Assembly (NCBI GenBank): GCA_963693305.1
Contig: OY855906.1
Coordinates: 11,269,102-11,333,101 of the forward strand
From: Meandrina meandrites
Taxonomy: Eukaryota > Cnidaria > Anthozoa > Scleractinia > Meandrinidae
Length of the DNA stretch: 64,000 bases
Reading direction: 5' to 3'
Position numbers and translations under genes: made by a program. Positions 30,599-43,965 of the stretch are shown one piece after another. Below the pieces are notes generated by a model. The model was not told where the DNA came from. It made no database searches and saw only the letters and a program-made list of their open reading frames with translations. The first letter of the stretch is position 1. Every line of letters starts with the position of its first letter.

Positions 30599-33500
30599 TT
30601 AACCCGTCACCTCCCCATTGAAAGTATTTGAGTCACACCCAATCCTTTCCACCAATCCCATGGCCGCCACTAGCGGGGATTCACTGGGTTCTAATGGCGG
30701 GCTTTCGTGTTGGCTTCCGCCGTTCTCTAAAGTGTTTCGCTCTTTGACCTCCTTCCCAAGGTTCGAGTCAGTCGCTAGCAACTGGCTAATAGAAAACGCC
30801 GAGGGCACGCCGGCTGCGGGTTTCGCTGCAGGGACAGTTACAACATTAACAGCACTGAGCAGTATCCTTTCCTCGCTTTCTTTGCTTTCTTCGCTTTGCG
30901 CGTCGGGGGATGTTCTATCGCTTGGTGCGGCGCATTCAACGCCAGCGGTCCAAACATCTACCTGCGACGGCTGCGCTAGCGCTTGCGAATGCTCGTCTTG
31001 GTCCTCTGACTTGACAGTGACCGGCGAGTCTTGTTGGCGCGTTTCATCGAGCAATCTTTCAGTGGTCTTTAATTTTTCTTGGTAAAGCTGCGCGTTCTCC
31101 TGTGATTGAGTCAATTGCTGTTTGCAGTCTTTCAGTTGGTGCTGAAGAGTTAAAATGGTCGACTGCATACCTTCTACTTCCTCGTCCAGCTGGATAACGA
31201 AGTCATTCAACTCTAAAAACGGGACGAGTGCAAAGAAAGCGTGTTAGAAAGTACTTAGGGACCCGAGCCAACACAAATTATGGGACTAGCAATATTGATA
31301 CTTCCGGTAAAATGTTAGTTCATTACAGGCAACACCCAAGCCTGCAACATTTTGTCAGATTGCCCACACAAATCGCTGGTACCTATTTACACTCCTACTC
31401 CAAAGTGGATAGGCACCGAGAGAGCTCAGTTAACTGTTTTTTTCTGTTTTAAAAATTTCATTAAAGCAATCGATATGCGGTGGCAATAACTGCAAAAGTA
31501 ACGCATTACCAATCGTCCAGCTTACTGCCGACAGATCGTTTACTGAGGACAAAATGTCGGCGTTAAGACACCAAAAAAAGTAAGGTTTTATGGTATAACC
31601 CGTTCAAAACAAACGACCCTGAAAGTCACACCGTATCTAGTGACACCCAAGTTTAGCTCAAACAATGATGTACCCCCGCGCCTCAACACGAGGAATAAAC
31701 GCCAACAAATAACTACAAAATTTATTTTCCGGTTATGCTTACCATCTTGACTGCCCTTGAGTTCGTCGCTGTATTTTTTCTGAAGAGCAAGCTCAGCTTC
31801 CAGCTGCGCTACCCGTCCCTGAGATAACTGGCGACCGAGCTCTTGATTTTCCTGGATTAACATGCGACATTTCGCCATGAGTTTCTTGCCAGTAACACTG
31901 TAAGAAAAGACCGTCGACGTTAAAACAATTACTTTCTTACTTTCCAAGCGCTTTCTACCGGAACAATCGGGGAAACGAGTGCCGTTTTCGGCAGATCTTC
32001 GCAGACGTACGATTCTAATTGTCCAATCAGAAAGGACGAGCACTCCGAGTTGTTTCGTCAACATGACGCCACGAGGAAACGATTAGCCGCTTATCATCAG
32101 GATACATCCCTGCGGAAACTCAATGCAATTCTCGTACAGTGGTGTTCCACGCGAAAAAGGCACTTGTTCCCCCGAATGCAAAGGTAATCCACTGCTCTTA
32201 AATGTATAAATCACGGCAAACAAGACTCCATCGGCTACAGGGACACAAATTAAATCGGTTGGATTGAGAGGCGCTGTTTCTCGATCAGGTTTTCCTTCAT
32301 TCCTCGCTGGATCTTTTCTAGTAAAAACTGATTTCTGTAAAGCTCTCATCACCTGTCTGGAGTAAACTTCCATGCGCTGAGGTCATTCTGTGCTTGTTCC
32401 AGTTTCTCTTTTTCAGAGTCCAAGTCCGTTTTCATTCGTTGAAACAACAAATTAACCGCGGGATCCAGTAACGTTGAGCGCAGCTGTATTGAGGATGGGT
32501 TTTGAGCTTGTTTTAAATCGTGGATTTGAGTCTGTGGACAACAAAGAACAAACGTTTGCCTGTCTGCCCGCCTGCTGGTGTGGAACCTACACGTGGTACT
32601 ATCAGATCACCAGCATCAAATTCCTCCTTACAATTTTTAAACATTTTCTATAATGCGCATGATGATGATGATGATGATGATCACATGATTCAGTGAATGT
32701 TCATTCTACAAAGAAGAATGTACACGTAGCCTTAAGACTTTATTTCCAAGATGACGCCGTTAATTCTCACAAATTTTGTACTGTGTCATGGAAAAGTGAA
32801 GTTGTCCATTGATCACTTTTGCTCGATTTTCAAAACAAACCACGTGCCCTGTAGAAAACTGTGGGTTTATCGAAAATTGAATGCATGTGAGGAACAAATG
32901 TCACGGTTTGTGTATTACTGGCTGACTCTGTCAGCCCCAAGCTTTCATCCCTTCCTCTTTACTACACATGGTCAGCTAACAATTAGAGTACAAGCCCAAG
33001 GTTTTCTATGAGCGAACAGTCAACAAGGCGCATTGTTTTAGTAGAAACTCTAAAGGATTGCAGTCCAAAACTTACAATTTTTTGTACTTTAAGCCAAAAA
33101 TCAAGAAAAATTCTCAATTCAACGAGCAACGCGCGCGTGATTGTGTTCTATCAGCGAATAGTCAACAGCGGGAGAACCAATCAGATTCACGGATTTCCAA
33201 TAAAACACAGCTGAGTGTACTAATTACTGTTTGTGCTGAGAATTTGGCGGTGCATCAGGGAACTTATGTCCTTGTTGATTGATGGGTTTATTCTCATCAC
33301 TTATCTGGCAATGTATTTATATTGTTAGGAGAAATTTGATGTAGATCTCTGCTAGAAGCTAAACGGATTAAACTATGCTCGCTTGAACGATACCTGTAAA
33401 CACTGCACGCACTACAGTATCTATGCTAGATGAGAGGCAACCTTTAAGGTACTGTACGACAATCATACCTAGTTACTTAAACAACGACAGGTCTCAACAC

Positions 33501-36500
33501 TTGGCCTCTCTGGTACTAAAAGTAACTAGGCTCAATTTCCACCACTCTGTCGAGTCCGGTGTTTGTTCCTCATTTCCTGAACAGCAGCTGGTAATCGAGC
33601 CTAGCTACTAACCTCCTCTGAAGCAGTTTCTTTGACTTGTCAGATCATTTAGTGACAAGAAAAAAGAATGTCTGAAAGAAGGTTACCTTTTCCTGATATA
33701 ACATTTTAAAATACTAATCCAAGACTAACTTTATCGTGGGACTAAGCACCTTTGCTTCTTCTTCGAGGAGCTTTGGCTATAGTAACCTCGAACATCACAA
33801 TGCTACGCAGTTACCGTTTTTACATGTCCACTAAATCTATGCTACAAACTTAAAAGGTGAAGTATTTGTATGGTGGAGTAAATCTTTGTCACTGGATAAA
33901 ATGTCCTGAAGGTTTTAACCCTCGGAACTAAATTATTGTATTTTAACAAAACCCAGATTACTGTTGCTAATAGATTTTAGACAAGTTAACAGCTTCCACA
34001 GGTCCCTAAGGCAGTGAATTTCAAATGCCTTCTTTCATGACTGTGACAAACACGTTCTATACGCATGTACATGTACATGTGCATACACATGGACATATAC
34101 ACAGCTGTAAGGATGAAAGTGACAGGAAAAGCTTTGGCCCTGAACCTTCCAGTACTTCACGGATCGCACATCATGTACTGGTCATGATTGCAAATCAAAG
34201 ATTTTCCTGTAAATAAGCAGCACTAAAGATATCCTAAGCTTTATCACGTTTTAAAGGGATGCTGCAATGACAAAACGTAGCTTGACTTTGACATTCCAAG
34301 ATGTTGTGCACTTACTAAGCTTCCCAGTCTTTAGCCCAAAATACATCTTATGAATTGCTTTGCATTAAGCAGAAAAGATTGACACTTCCCTTCAACCACT
34401 TGCACTGAACTGCAGTACATGTACCTTTCAATACTGTAATCAGTGTTCAAACACTGAAATAACACCAACAGCTGTTTGCATTCTGTTTCTGGGCAAGTGA
34501 TGCAAGCATTCCTTTACTGGGATTAATTATCAAGTTCTTCAAAATAATGTAGTTTATATAATGCATACTAGACAGTAGTTAAGTTAAGTACTGCATGTAC
34601 CTTTAAATGTATGGAATGTTTTTTTTTGTTCTAGAGTCAATAATTCAGTTCCAAAGATATCTACCAAACATCATGAGAACATGCAAGTCTTCAAGAAAGT
34701 TCCAGGACAGTTCTATACTGCTCTCTGGCTGCTAGGGATCAAGATTTGACAATTGTCTGTTACCGCTGGTGGATGTGTCCCTCCCGCACCGCTCGTCCCG
34801 AGACAGACACTTGACCGTGTGCTAGAGCAGTGTCTCTGTTGAGTGTGGCATTAACTACATGGCACACATGATGTGGTTGTACAGTACATTATGAATGAAG
34901 CCTTGTTTTCTGTTCCCCTCACCAGTAGATCTTGCATTTCTTGTTCCTTGGTAGCAAGCCTCATCACCAACACATTCTCGCGCCTTGTGGATTCTTGCTG
35001 CTGTTGTTTTAGCTTCTCTCCTGTCTCCAAGAGTCCGGCTAGTTCTTCTTTGAATAAGATGAGAAACAAATTCTTACTAACAAAAATCCATACTCGGAAT
35101 AGCCTCCATAAAATCATTGTTTGCAACGTTTCTCAATCTTTCCCATTCCAGCTTTGTTGCCTTTTGCTTAATTATTCCTTTTTTGGTGTTTTTCTACTTT
35201 ACATGTGTGTTGGTCATCATCTTTGAAAATATATTTAACCAAGATCATTTTTCAAGCACCCTGACCACAGGAATTTATGGAATTTGTCAACAAAAGTGGG
35301 CAGGGAAGCAAGGCAAAAATTTGGCCCTATTCTAAATTTCGGTGATTTTCGTAATACAAAAGAATACACACTACAGAAAAACCTACATGATCTACATGTA
35401 GCCCCTTTAAGGTGGCTCGAAGGGGTTTAGATATTCCCGTTTTGGTATTCTATTGCAGCTACACCAATAACGTTGAGGTTAAACTTTTAGTACAACTTTG
35501 TTAAGGTTTAACCAATGAACAAATTGCAGTTGCTATGACGTCAAAATTCGTTGCCATGGCAACGTTATATGAGGTCAAAGATACCTTAATTTTTACCGTT
35601 TTAGGCTAATAACTTAAAAACTAGACGGTGAAAGTTTTTGTTTTTCATATATGTTTGCCTACTGGGCAAAACAAACAATCCAACAATGTTTAAAAAAATT
35701 TTGTAGGTAGGGTTCAGAGCAACCTTAAATTTGTGAAAAAATGACGTAGCTTCGAATCCCACCTACAGATTTTTTTAAAAATTTGCAAAAATTGTTCTTT
35801 TGTCAGTTGGATAAAAATATATCAAAAACAAGAACTTTTACCAAGTAGTTTTTAAGTTATTAGCCTCAAAAGGTCCAAAATAGGGTATCTTTGACCTCAT
35901 ATGACGTTGCCATGGCAACAATTTTTGACACCACAATGACGTCAATTTGGTCATTGGTAAAACTTGTACAAGTTTGTACTAAAAGATTTTCCTAAAAATT
36001 ATTGGTATAGCTGCAATAGAACACCTAAAACGGGCATGTCTACTTTTGACTTAACTGTTATGAGCCACCTTAATGTAAACTGTACCACTGAAACAAAACA
36101 ACAACTTACTATTTGCTTGCTCTCCGTTTTGCTTCTTTTCCAGGTGATCAACATAATCATTCAACTGCTTAACCCTGAAAGAGGAATGAAATATATGTTT
36201 TTGCCACTCCACTACTGGATTTTATCCGTCATGTGTCTGATGCGAAGCACATGTATAAAGGGTAAATGGATTAATGTGTTATTCCAGAAAATGTCCATAC
36301 CCCATCCACCGAAGGTTTTTTGGTTTGAATCCCCCCACCCCTCTGGAAAGCCCCATACTTTTCTTTAAAATGTTTGGCTTTTGAGAAATTACCAAAGTTC
36401 CCAAACCTCAGACATGGAAGGCCATTGTAAATTATGAGAGAATGGAGGGGCTCAAAACCCACACTTTTAAAATGAAAGTATGAAGCAAAACTGGAAAATC

Positions 36501-39500
36501 TGGAGGCGTGGGATGGCTCAAGCCAAATGTTTTTTTTTTGTTCGGGGGGAGGGAGGCATGGATATTCTCTGAAACATCACAATGAGAATTTAATTAAAAG
36601 ATTGTCATGATCACTTTATTAGCCTAGTGAAAAAGTAACCAGTTCTAGTTCGCGTGGAATGTGTATGTTATTACAATCTGTGTTGGGGCCAAACATGGAT
36701 AAGTGACAGGTTGTATTTACCTTCATTGGCAAAATTTCACCATAGTCTGGATCAGAACAACCCAAAGCATTTCATAATAACAGTACTTATATCATGCCTC
36801 TTCCATGCCCCTGTAGGTTACAGGGATTAATACCTTGACCTGCTTATTGTATTTTCTCAATAAGACACCCCTGGCGTTTATTTAAAACTTGGCCTGGTGG
36901 ACCTGGCGTTTATTTGACTCCTACAGTTTACTCGAACCCGGTATTCATCAAGCAACAGTTTCTATTCATTTGTGACAAAAGTGTACCCGGCTAATATACC
37001 TACAGCTAAATATACATAAATATATAAGGGGCCTATTTTCAACTCCATCTTGGAGACCCAACATTTATTCGGTACCCTGCGTTCAATCAAGAAAATATGG
37101 TATCTAGAGTCAAATGACCCAACCAGTAACAGCCTTAGAACTCAAATATATGTAGCTTCCAGCAAAGTTGAGAAAACAGTGAGTGGCAAGTTTATGTTAA
37201 CGTTCTGAAAACATGGCTACAAGTTTCGTTCCATTCAAAAATGTTTGCTGTTAGAGAAATTAAAACAGAATAAGAGATTCTCTGGAAAGAAGTATTAAAA
37301 TAATATTTCTTACCAGAGAAAGCTTTGTTCTGTTTTATTATGAATCCTTGTAACAGATTTTCAAATTTTTTTGAGAAATTCATAGAAAAGGTGGCAACAG
37401 AAACTCAGAGTCTCAAAGAATAGTGCAGAATGCAGACGATATACTTGACGTTTTAATCTACAACCGTAGCACAATACTTTTATTCGTTTATAACATGACA
37501 CTTTTGTTTTTCTCTTCAACGTATGTAATATGATACTTTTAGTTTTCTCTTCCTGTTTTGTTATTACTAATTATTTTAACTATGCAATTATTGAGTCAAA
37601 GACACCAGAAAACTTGGTGCCAACAACTTATCCTGTGAATTCAAACTGCAGCTTGTTTAAACTAGATTCACAACACACACTTTGAAATGCCTCAAAATTT
37701 ACATCGCTTCCAGTTTGTCTAAGGTGTCAAATTTTGGCCAATCAGCACAATCCATAATGAGTTGCCTCATTTTTCCGCATGACTGATTTTAAACATGGAC
37801 AAAAAAATCAAACCACTCCGTCACAGAAATCATTTCTCAAAAAAGGAATTAGCGGATCAAATCAGAAAACATCTCTTTCAGAAGGGTTTTCAAAGTGCAG
37901 TACACCTGGAGTATTTGTTCTGTGGTTGTTATGAAATTTGTGCCAAAAATCGTGCTTCAAATGTTTGCATATTTAATTACAAAAACGTTTTGGAATTTTT
38001 CCACAGCAATGCGATGAAATGGGTTTTTTGCAAACACAGCGTCATCATCAGTAGTTGCTTTGCTATAACAAAACCAGTTATGAAACTGATATTATCAATT
38101 AATAGAAGCAATGTCTTTTATTTTCAGTTTATGAAAGGTGTGAGATTTCCATGTCCACATTTTTCAAAGATGTTCTGACTATTTGCAGGCAGTTCTGAAG
38201 ATGTTCCAACAAATTCCAAGCATTGCCAAAGAGTACTGTGGATGTTCTGATGACTTTCAAACATTGCCAAAGTGTGTGAAATTGATCTTAACACGAATAA
38301 CAACGCTCATTTTCTGTACTTACTTTCACAGAAATTGAATTGAATTTACATTTAACTGGTTTTGTAATGAAATGTAATGTAAATGTTGTTTATAGTGGTC
38401 AAGCACTTAGCTTCGAGATAGCTAGTTTACAGGCATGCCACTGAAACATAGGAAACAAATAATTTTAAATGAACATAACATGGTTATGTTACAAGTAAGA
38501 AAACCACATCTGTCAGTCAGGTGTGAGAGATTGGGCTGTAAGCATGAGATTATGCGTGGCGGTTGGCAGGTCTAATATATATATATTTAGGTAGCGTTCC
38601 TTTTAGCCAATCCATTTTCGGATCTAGTTAATCCAGATTGTTTGAATCTTTGTGTTAGCTGGAACGAAAATCTAAAAATAGATCGAGCCATAAAGACAAA
38701 GCGCCTGAGAGTCACTTTTTTCAAAACAAAGATGGCCAAACTGATCCGTACCAAGTTTGATTCGCTCAAATGGAACGAAAATCTGAAACCAGTTTCAGTA
38801 CCAATCTGAACGATCCACCTCCAGAGGTGGATTGTTTGGATTGCAATCTAAGATTGGTTTGTCCATAAATGGAACGAGAAATCTCATTTTCGATCGCAAA
38901 ATCCGGATTTAGATTGAATAAAAGGAACGCTACCTTAATTAAAACAAAAACAGTATGTAAAGGGCTTTGTACAGATTTTTAATCACTTGTTGCAAAACCT
39001 AGGGAAGCTCACTTGTTCTTTTTGCAAGTTTTGCAAGAGAATAAAAATCCATACAGAACAGTTTCTATTAAGTACTCAATATCTGCTAGATTTTGTAGTA
39101 CAGTACTTCCCAGAATATCCACTAGAACAATTATTTATTAGAAATCTCTCATACTTGCACCCCCCAAAAATCTACTTTCACTTTTGTTGCCACAGATTGA
39201 CCACTTCTCATTTATTCCTTTTTACTAAGTAAATAGCTAAATACTTGCACACTTTCCACTTTTGTTTTCGTTATGGAAAGGAGCGCAATTAATTAAAAAA
39301 CATAACTTCACCCAAACCAAGTCGTGTTACTTTTCTGTTAATAGCATTTCCACCGTTATCTTGCAAAATCACCCCGAGTTAATCACGACATTTCTGAAAT
39401 ATGTTCGTGAGCGAAATCACAGTATTAAAAGCTCTCAGGAACTACGTCCTGTTGCTCTACGATCAGTTAATTAAAGGAATCGATAGTAAACGACAACGTG

Positions 39501-39900
39501 GAACAATTACAGGTATATAAATAACCCAACTGCAAAAGGACATAAATCCCAGCTGTCATGGAATATTGTAAAGCTTGAGACACTAACCTTTCTAAAATGT
39601 CTTCTTTCGACAAGTCTTTCAGATCTTGCGATTCTAATCGTACCTGCAAAAAGAAAAACTTTCCTCAAAACTCTAATGCATACAATTCACTCTCAAAATG
39701 TTTTAATACTTCTACGCGGACTGTGGGAAGAAACACAAGACGGAAGGCGTGCTTACTCGTTTTGGTGCAGCCTCGGTGGCGTCCACTTCTTCTTCGCTTT
39801 TTCTTTTGCTCGCTGCAACAAATGCAGATATAACTTAGCTCAATATATACAGGACGTTTTAAGTGTAATTTTGAGCATTACCTTCTTCATTTTCCGCCAT
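30599..39900 (-). CDS. WTAP: WTAP, m6A methyltransferase regulatory subunit
   Basis: Nuclear coiled-coil adaptor that in other animals anchors METTL3-METTL14 to nuclear speckles and links m6A writing to splicing (fl(2)d in flies). Exons 5' to 3': 39882-39900, 39757-39812, 39588-39643, 36110-36174, 34923-35047, 32353-32531, 31743-31897, 30599-31212. All borders are GT/AG and phases agree; the sum is 1269 nt (422 aa), near the usual length of about 400. The family signature is strong: EKLKQQQQESTRREN, VMRLATKEQEMQ, KKLMAKCRMLIQENQELG, ALQKKYSDELK and FVIQLDEEVEGMQSTI. The N-terminus is short and basic (MAENEE...SKRKSE), the middle is coiled coil, and the last ~150 residues are Ser/Glu-rich and disordered. 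Start contexts and the head-to-head neighbour RWDD1 fix the first exon. Confidence 0.93.
35407..36073. mobile_element. 667-bp foldback element with ~220-bp arms
   Basis: TTAAGGTGGCTC at the left and GAGCCACCTTAA at the right. Long arms share TTGCCATGGCAAC, TGACGTCA-like motifs and GGCTAATAACTTAAAAACTA in inverted order. It lies in a WTAP intron 37 bp from exon 4. Same family as the solo arm at 25795-26028. Confidence 0.85.
37100..38588. other. WTAP intron, nothing recognised
   Basis: AT-rich intronic DNA. A plus-strand open frame of 127 codons (37795-38178) shows no family motif and is not called. Confidence 0.4.
38589..38936. mobile_element. 348-bp MITE-like element
   Basis: AGGTAGCGTTCCTTTTA at the left pairs with TAAAAGGAACGCTACCTTAA at the right. 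Inner repeats around GGAACGAAAATCT and CCACCTCCAGAGGTGG (a perfect palindrome). In the WTAP intron 36175-39587. Confidence 0.8.
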
Positions 39901-40391
39901 AGTTAGAATGAAATTTCAGGTAGTTTTAGTGTTAAAATTGGCTTGTCATGTCATGACAAAAATCGCCATATGCAAACTGCCTGAACTATTGCTAGGCATT
40001 ATGGGAAGTATATGACAAGAAATTACTGAGGGGGAACTGAGGGGGAATAATAGCTATTCAATGACCCATTTTTATAAGTTAGACCTTTAAAAACACTAAA
40101 AATGTATTTTACGATTTCTTCTAATTTTCTTTTGGGAGTATAGTGGATAAAGCTAAAAACGGTGTAAAAGATTTTGATTTTATGAACTGACAGGGTAAAA
40201 CTACCAAGGCAGTCACCCGGAGAAAGAAATCATGGCAACCTGAAAACGAGGCTCGCACATGTCGCCAAAAAATCAACATGGCGGACAATTTTCAATAGTT
40301 TAGGATTTTTTTACGATCTGAACATGTGAAATGATTTGAAGTCTGTACAAGTTATTTGGACAACGTAGGGATTATAAATTATTTTAATGTA
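39901..40391. promoter_or_regulatory. Probable bidirectional promoter, WTAP / RWDD1
   Basis: Only 491 bp separate the two divergent start codons, so both transcripts must start here. No clear TATA box is visible in either direction, which fits housekeeping promoters. Exact start sites cannot be read from sequence alone. Confidence 0.6.
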
Positions 40392-43300
40392 ATGACGGAC
40401 CACAAGGAGGAGCAAGAGCTTGAACTCGAGGCTCTCAATTCTATCTATCCTGACGAATTTTCCAGTGAGTATAAACACTAATAATTCGTAACATATTCGA
40501 TTTTGTAATACATCACACTATCTGTTTTCCTTCTGATTTTATTATAGACTACTGTAATAGAAAAACACACCTTAATGTTTTCTTTGATTCCAACAAATAA
40601 GCGTAAGCTTAAGCTTACTGCAGTTTAAGCCTCAATTGAATTATTGACTTATTTCATCTCACTTCGATTCATCAGTGATTGAAAGTGATCCGTGTTGTTT
40701 TCAAGTTTCAATTGCTTGTGAACCAGAGAAATCAGAAGATGAGGACTGCAGAGGTAGTTAATGAAGTTGATCGCAAATAATGGATTGTGTGTGTGTGTGG
40801 GGGGGGGGGGGGGGGGGGGGGCATAGGGAAAGAACTGTCTAAATGCATGCATGTATGACCAATGTGAGTACAATGTCATGTTACCATTATCATTTTTTCT
40901 TTTATTGAGTGCTAGCAACATAAAACAGGATAACCTCCCTTCTCCTGGGGGTTAAAATTCTTCACTGCATTGGGAAATTTTAAAATTGAATGAAATACCC
41001 TCTCTTGACTTTGGTCATGTATAGAGACCAGAGTACTAGATACAGTGACATATAGTTTGCTTTTCTCAATCTGTATTACTTTTATGCCCCCATTTGTATC
41101 GATGTTACTAATTCATTCCAAAGTGCAGTCAGGTAACTCATGCGAGGGTTTGATTTACTCCTTAATTCTCATGGCTTGGGAGAATTTAAACATTATTTAA
41201 GTATAGGACTGAAAGGCCTAATGCATGACTATCTATAATGTTTCAGTTTGTGCCACATTACAGTTCACATATGTAGACACATACCCTGATGATGCCCCTG
41301 TCATTGAAGTGCCATCATATGAAGGAATGGATAATTCAGATGCAGAGAATCTTAGAGAGTTTCTAGAACAAGAGGTGATAATTCACCCTTCTGTAAGCAG
41401 ACCCCCGTGCTACCAGGTAGCCCAGGAAAGGTGTCTGCTTATAGATATTAAAAATATAGTGTTTGTATGTGGGTGGCAGGGACTATACATGACTTAGTCT
41501 TAGTTACGGGAGGCATCTTGATCTATCAACAGGAGGTGTCTGTAAGGGGGGTAGCTAGGGGGTCCTGGGGTACCAGCAAACACCCCCCCCCCCCCCTTAG
41601 TGAGCTGATTTTTTAAGTAAACAACACACAAACCTTACAATTCAGGTGGCAAAAAGAAGAATCAACATGGCATAAAAAAATCAGCATGCCATAAATCTTT
41701 TCTAGTGCTAGATAGTTACATACTCCATTTTCAGGACCAAACATCTGCAGTGGACCATGTAAGTACCCTGGGTATGACAAAGTGTGACCCCCCCCCCCCC
41801 CTTTGGAAATTCCTGGCTCTGCCCCTAGTCCCAGTGTAATTTTTGATTCAATTTAGTGTCCAGAGCCAGTACTGGCTTAATTTAAAGTTATATCAGAGGC
41901 AGGGCATTATTCAGGACCGATTTCTTTTCTTTCTTCAGCTGTACATGTTGTCGACCAGAGTTGAATAATTCTATTTTAGAAAACAAATTCAATAAACTAA
42001 ACATCAGTTACCCCAGCCTAACAAAACTGTTACATGAATCATGTAATGCTCATTGTGTCACGGGCATGGGGCAAAGAAAAAATCTGAGGACTTCCCCTAT
42101 ATAGAAATTGAACCCATGACCTGAGTCTCTCCTCGGCTCAGGGCAGAGTCAGAGAACACCACCCCTCTCTGCCCTGCCCAGTGTTTGGGAGATCACGGGT
42201 TCAATTCCTGCTGGGCTTTGTTGGACACACTCGTGGCATGATGAACATTACATCATTCTCAACTTACTACCAAGATAAAAATTTACCATATAAAATTATT
42301 TATCAAAACTAATAGTCTAAGGTAACTTAATTTAGTTAAACATTTAAACTATGAAAATTAGCCTTAAGCATGATTTATTGGGATTTGCAGGAATGATAAG
42401 TAAATATAGTATTTTACAGGTTAGTAACATCTTTATTCTAAGGTTCATGGAAAATTCTTCATCCAAGGCTTGCAAACTATATGCTATTAACAGTAAAAAT
42501 TTCACTCTACAATAAGACATCACACCGTCGCCAAGACTGAGACTGCATTTTCTGTAATTCAATTAGGCACAGGAAAACCTTGGAATGGCAATGGTCTTCA
42601 CAATAGTGTCTGCTGCACAAGAGAAACTCAACGAGTTCATGAATAAATTGAAAAATAACAAAGAAGATGAAAAGTTACGAAAAGAAAAAGAAGCAGAGGA
42701 GGCAGAAAAAGCAAAATTTACAGGAACACCAGTTACATTAGAGACATTTGTTGCATGGAGAAAAGCTTTTGAGCAAGAAATGATGCAAAATAAAACGACT
42801 AAAGAAGAAGCATTTAAAGGCAAACTCACAGGTACGGTATCTTTAAAGAATGGTGATGCTGAAGGTGCAGAGTAAATGCTACACAAATATTATGATTTGC
42901 AGGACAATTTTTAAAATATTTTTTAATTTACTGGTAGGTAGACAACTTTTTGAACAGGATGCTTCAATGGAAAATTCAGATGCTGCATTCCTTGAAAGTA
43001 AGTTATCTTGTGCTTCACAACTAAACAGGTCTTCAAAGCTCTTCAAAACTTTGGATATGAATTTTATTAGTAGCCTCTTTCCCAGATGTTCGTTTGGTTC
43101 ACCATGCAATCTTTTTCTCTCTGGGAAGGGAAGGAAAGATTGGATGGCAAGCCAAAAGAACATCTGGATAGGAGGTTAGGATATCAAACCAATGGGTGGG
43201 GCCCCAAGTGAAGATGTACCCTTTGTAGCTGTAAAAGGGGGGTCTAGAATGAGGGTGAGTCTATTTATTAATAGGAAGTGGTGGGGTAATAGATTTTTTA

Positions 43301-43598
43301 TTGGTCCATTAGGGTCATCAGACCTTATATTTATATGTGCATCAGCAAGAATGGGGCTCTGTGAACTCTTTGACCCATTGATTATGAGTTGTGTGTTAGC
43401 CACACATGCGAGCTACTGAATTGACTTCAAACCTGAGACCATTTTGGGTTGTGTGCCTGTAATGGTACTATTTAATTGTTTGTATAAGGTTTGGTAATGT
43501 TTTTTTTCTGATCTCATTTTTCAGGTGAAGTAAAAGTAGATGAATCTCTTTTCCAAGAAATGGATGACTTAGACCTCGATGATGAGGATATAGAATAA
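40392..43598 (+). CDS. RWDD1: RWD domain-containing protein 1 (DFRP2)
   Basis: Cytosolic RWD-domain protein; in vertebrates it binds and stabilises the translational GTPase DRG2. Exons: 40392-40464, 40676-40753, 41247-41374, 42567-42831, 42938-42997, 43525-43598. All have GT/AG borders and matching phases; the sum is 678 nt (225 aa), slightly shorter than vertebrate homologues. The RWD fold begins at the N-terminus (EEQELELEALNSIYPDEF) and continues through FTYVDTYPDDAP. A charged coiled coil follows (KLRKEKEAEEAEKAKF), then GTPVTLETFVAWR and the conserved tail VDESLFQEMDDLDLDDED. The protein ends right after the acidic stretch. AATAAA overlaps the stop codon. Divergent partner of WTAP. Confidence 0.93.
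42050..42255. repeat. Two SINE-A fragments head to head
   Basis: 42056-42125 holds a minus-strand fragment (B-box GGTCATGGGTTCAATTTC, tail TTTTTTCTTTGCCCC). 42176-42250 holds a plus-strand fragment (GATCACGGGTTCAATTCC). Both are in an RWDD1 intron. Confidence 0.6.
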
Positions 43599-43599
43599 A
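43594..43599 (+). terminator. Poly(A) signal overlapping the RWDD1 stop
   Basis: AATAAA whose TAA is the RWDD1 stop codon. If used, the 3' UTR would be only about 15-30 nt. Confidence 0.4.
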
Positions 43600-43694
43600 G
43601 TTTTTTTTATAGTAATAGTAGGGTAGTGATTTTGGGAGCCATGTCAGCATAAAGATATAAGACAAGGTAAAGCCTCAAACCAAGTGGCTCAAGC

Positions 43695-43965
43695 ATACTG
43701 CCAAAGCTTATCCCGGTTTCTGTAGCATTGAGCGACTAGGAGTATTTCTACTCTGCCCTGGATGGGATGCTAGTCCATCACAGGGTTATCCCCCAGCATT
43801 ATTTCACCAGTACCCATTTATACACCTGGGTGGAGAGAGGCACTATCAGAGTAAAGTGTCTTGCCCAAGGGAAACAATGACCCCAGTCAGGGCACAAGCC
43901 CAGACCATTCAATCTGGAGGCCAGCGTGCTAACCATTAGGCCACTGTGCCTCCCACATAGAACTC
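43695..43965 (-). repeat. SINE family C
   Basis: Second copy of the 24045-24345 family. The minus strand reads GTGGCCTAATGGTTAGCACG (A-box region), then a B-box-like segment, TTGGGCAAGACACTTTACTC and the CCCAGGTGTATAAATGGGTA block. Confidence 0.8.

Noticed and set aside
37795..38178. 127-codon ORF antisense in a WTAP intron
   Set aside because: AT-rich, no domain motif, no poly(A) signal or splice partner that I can support.
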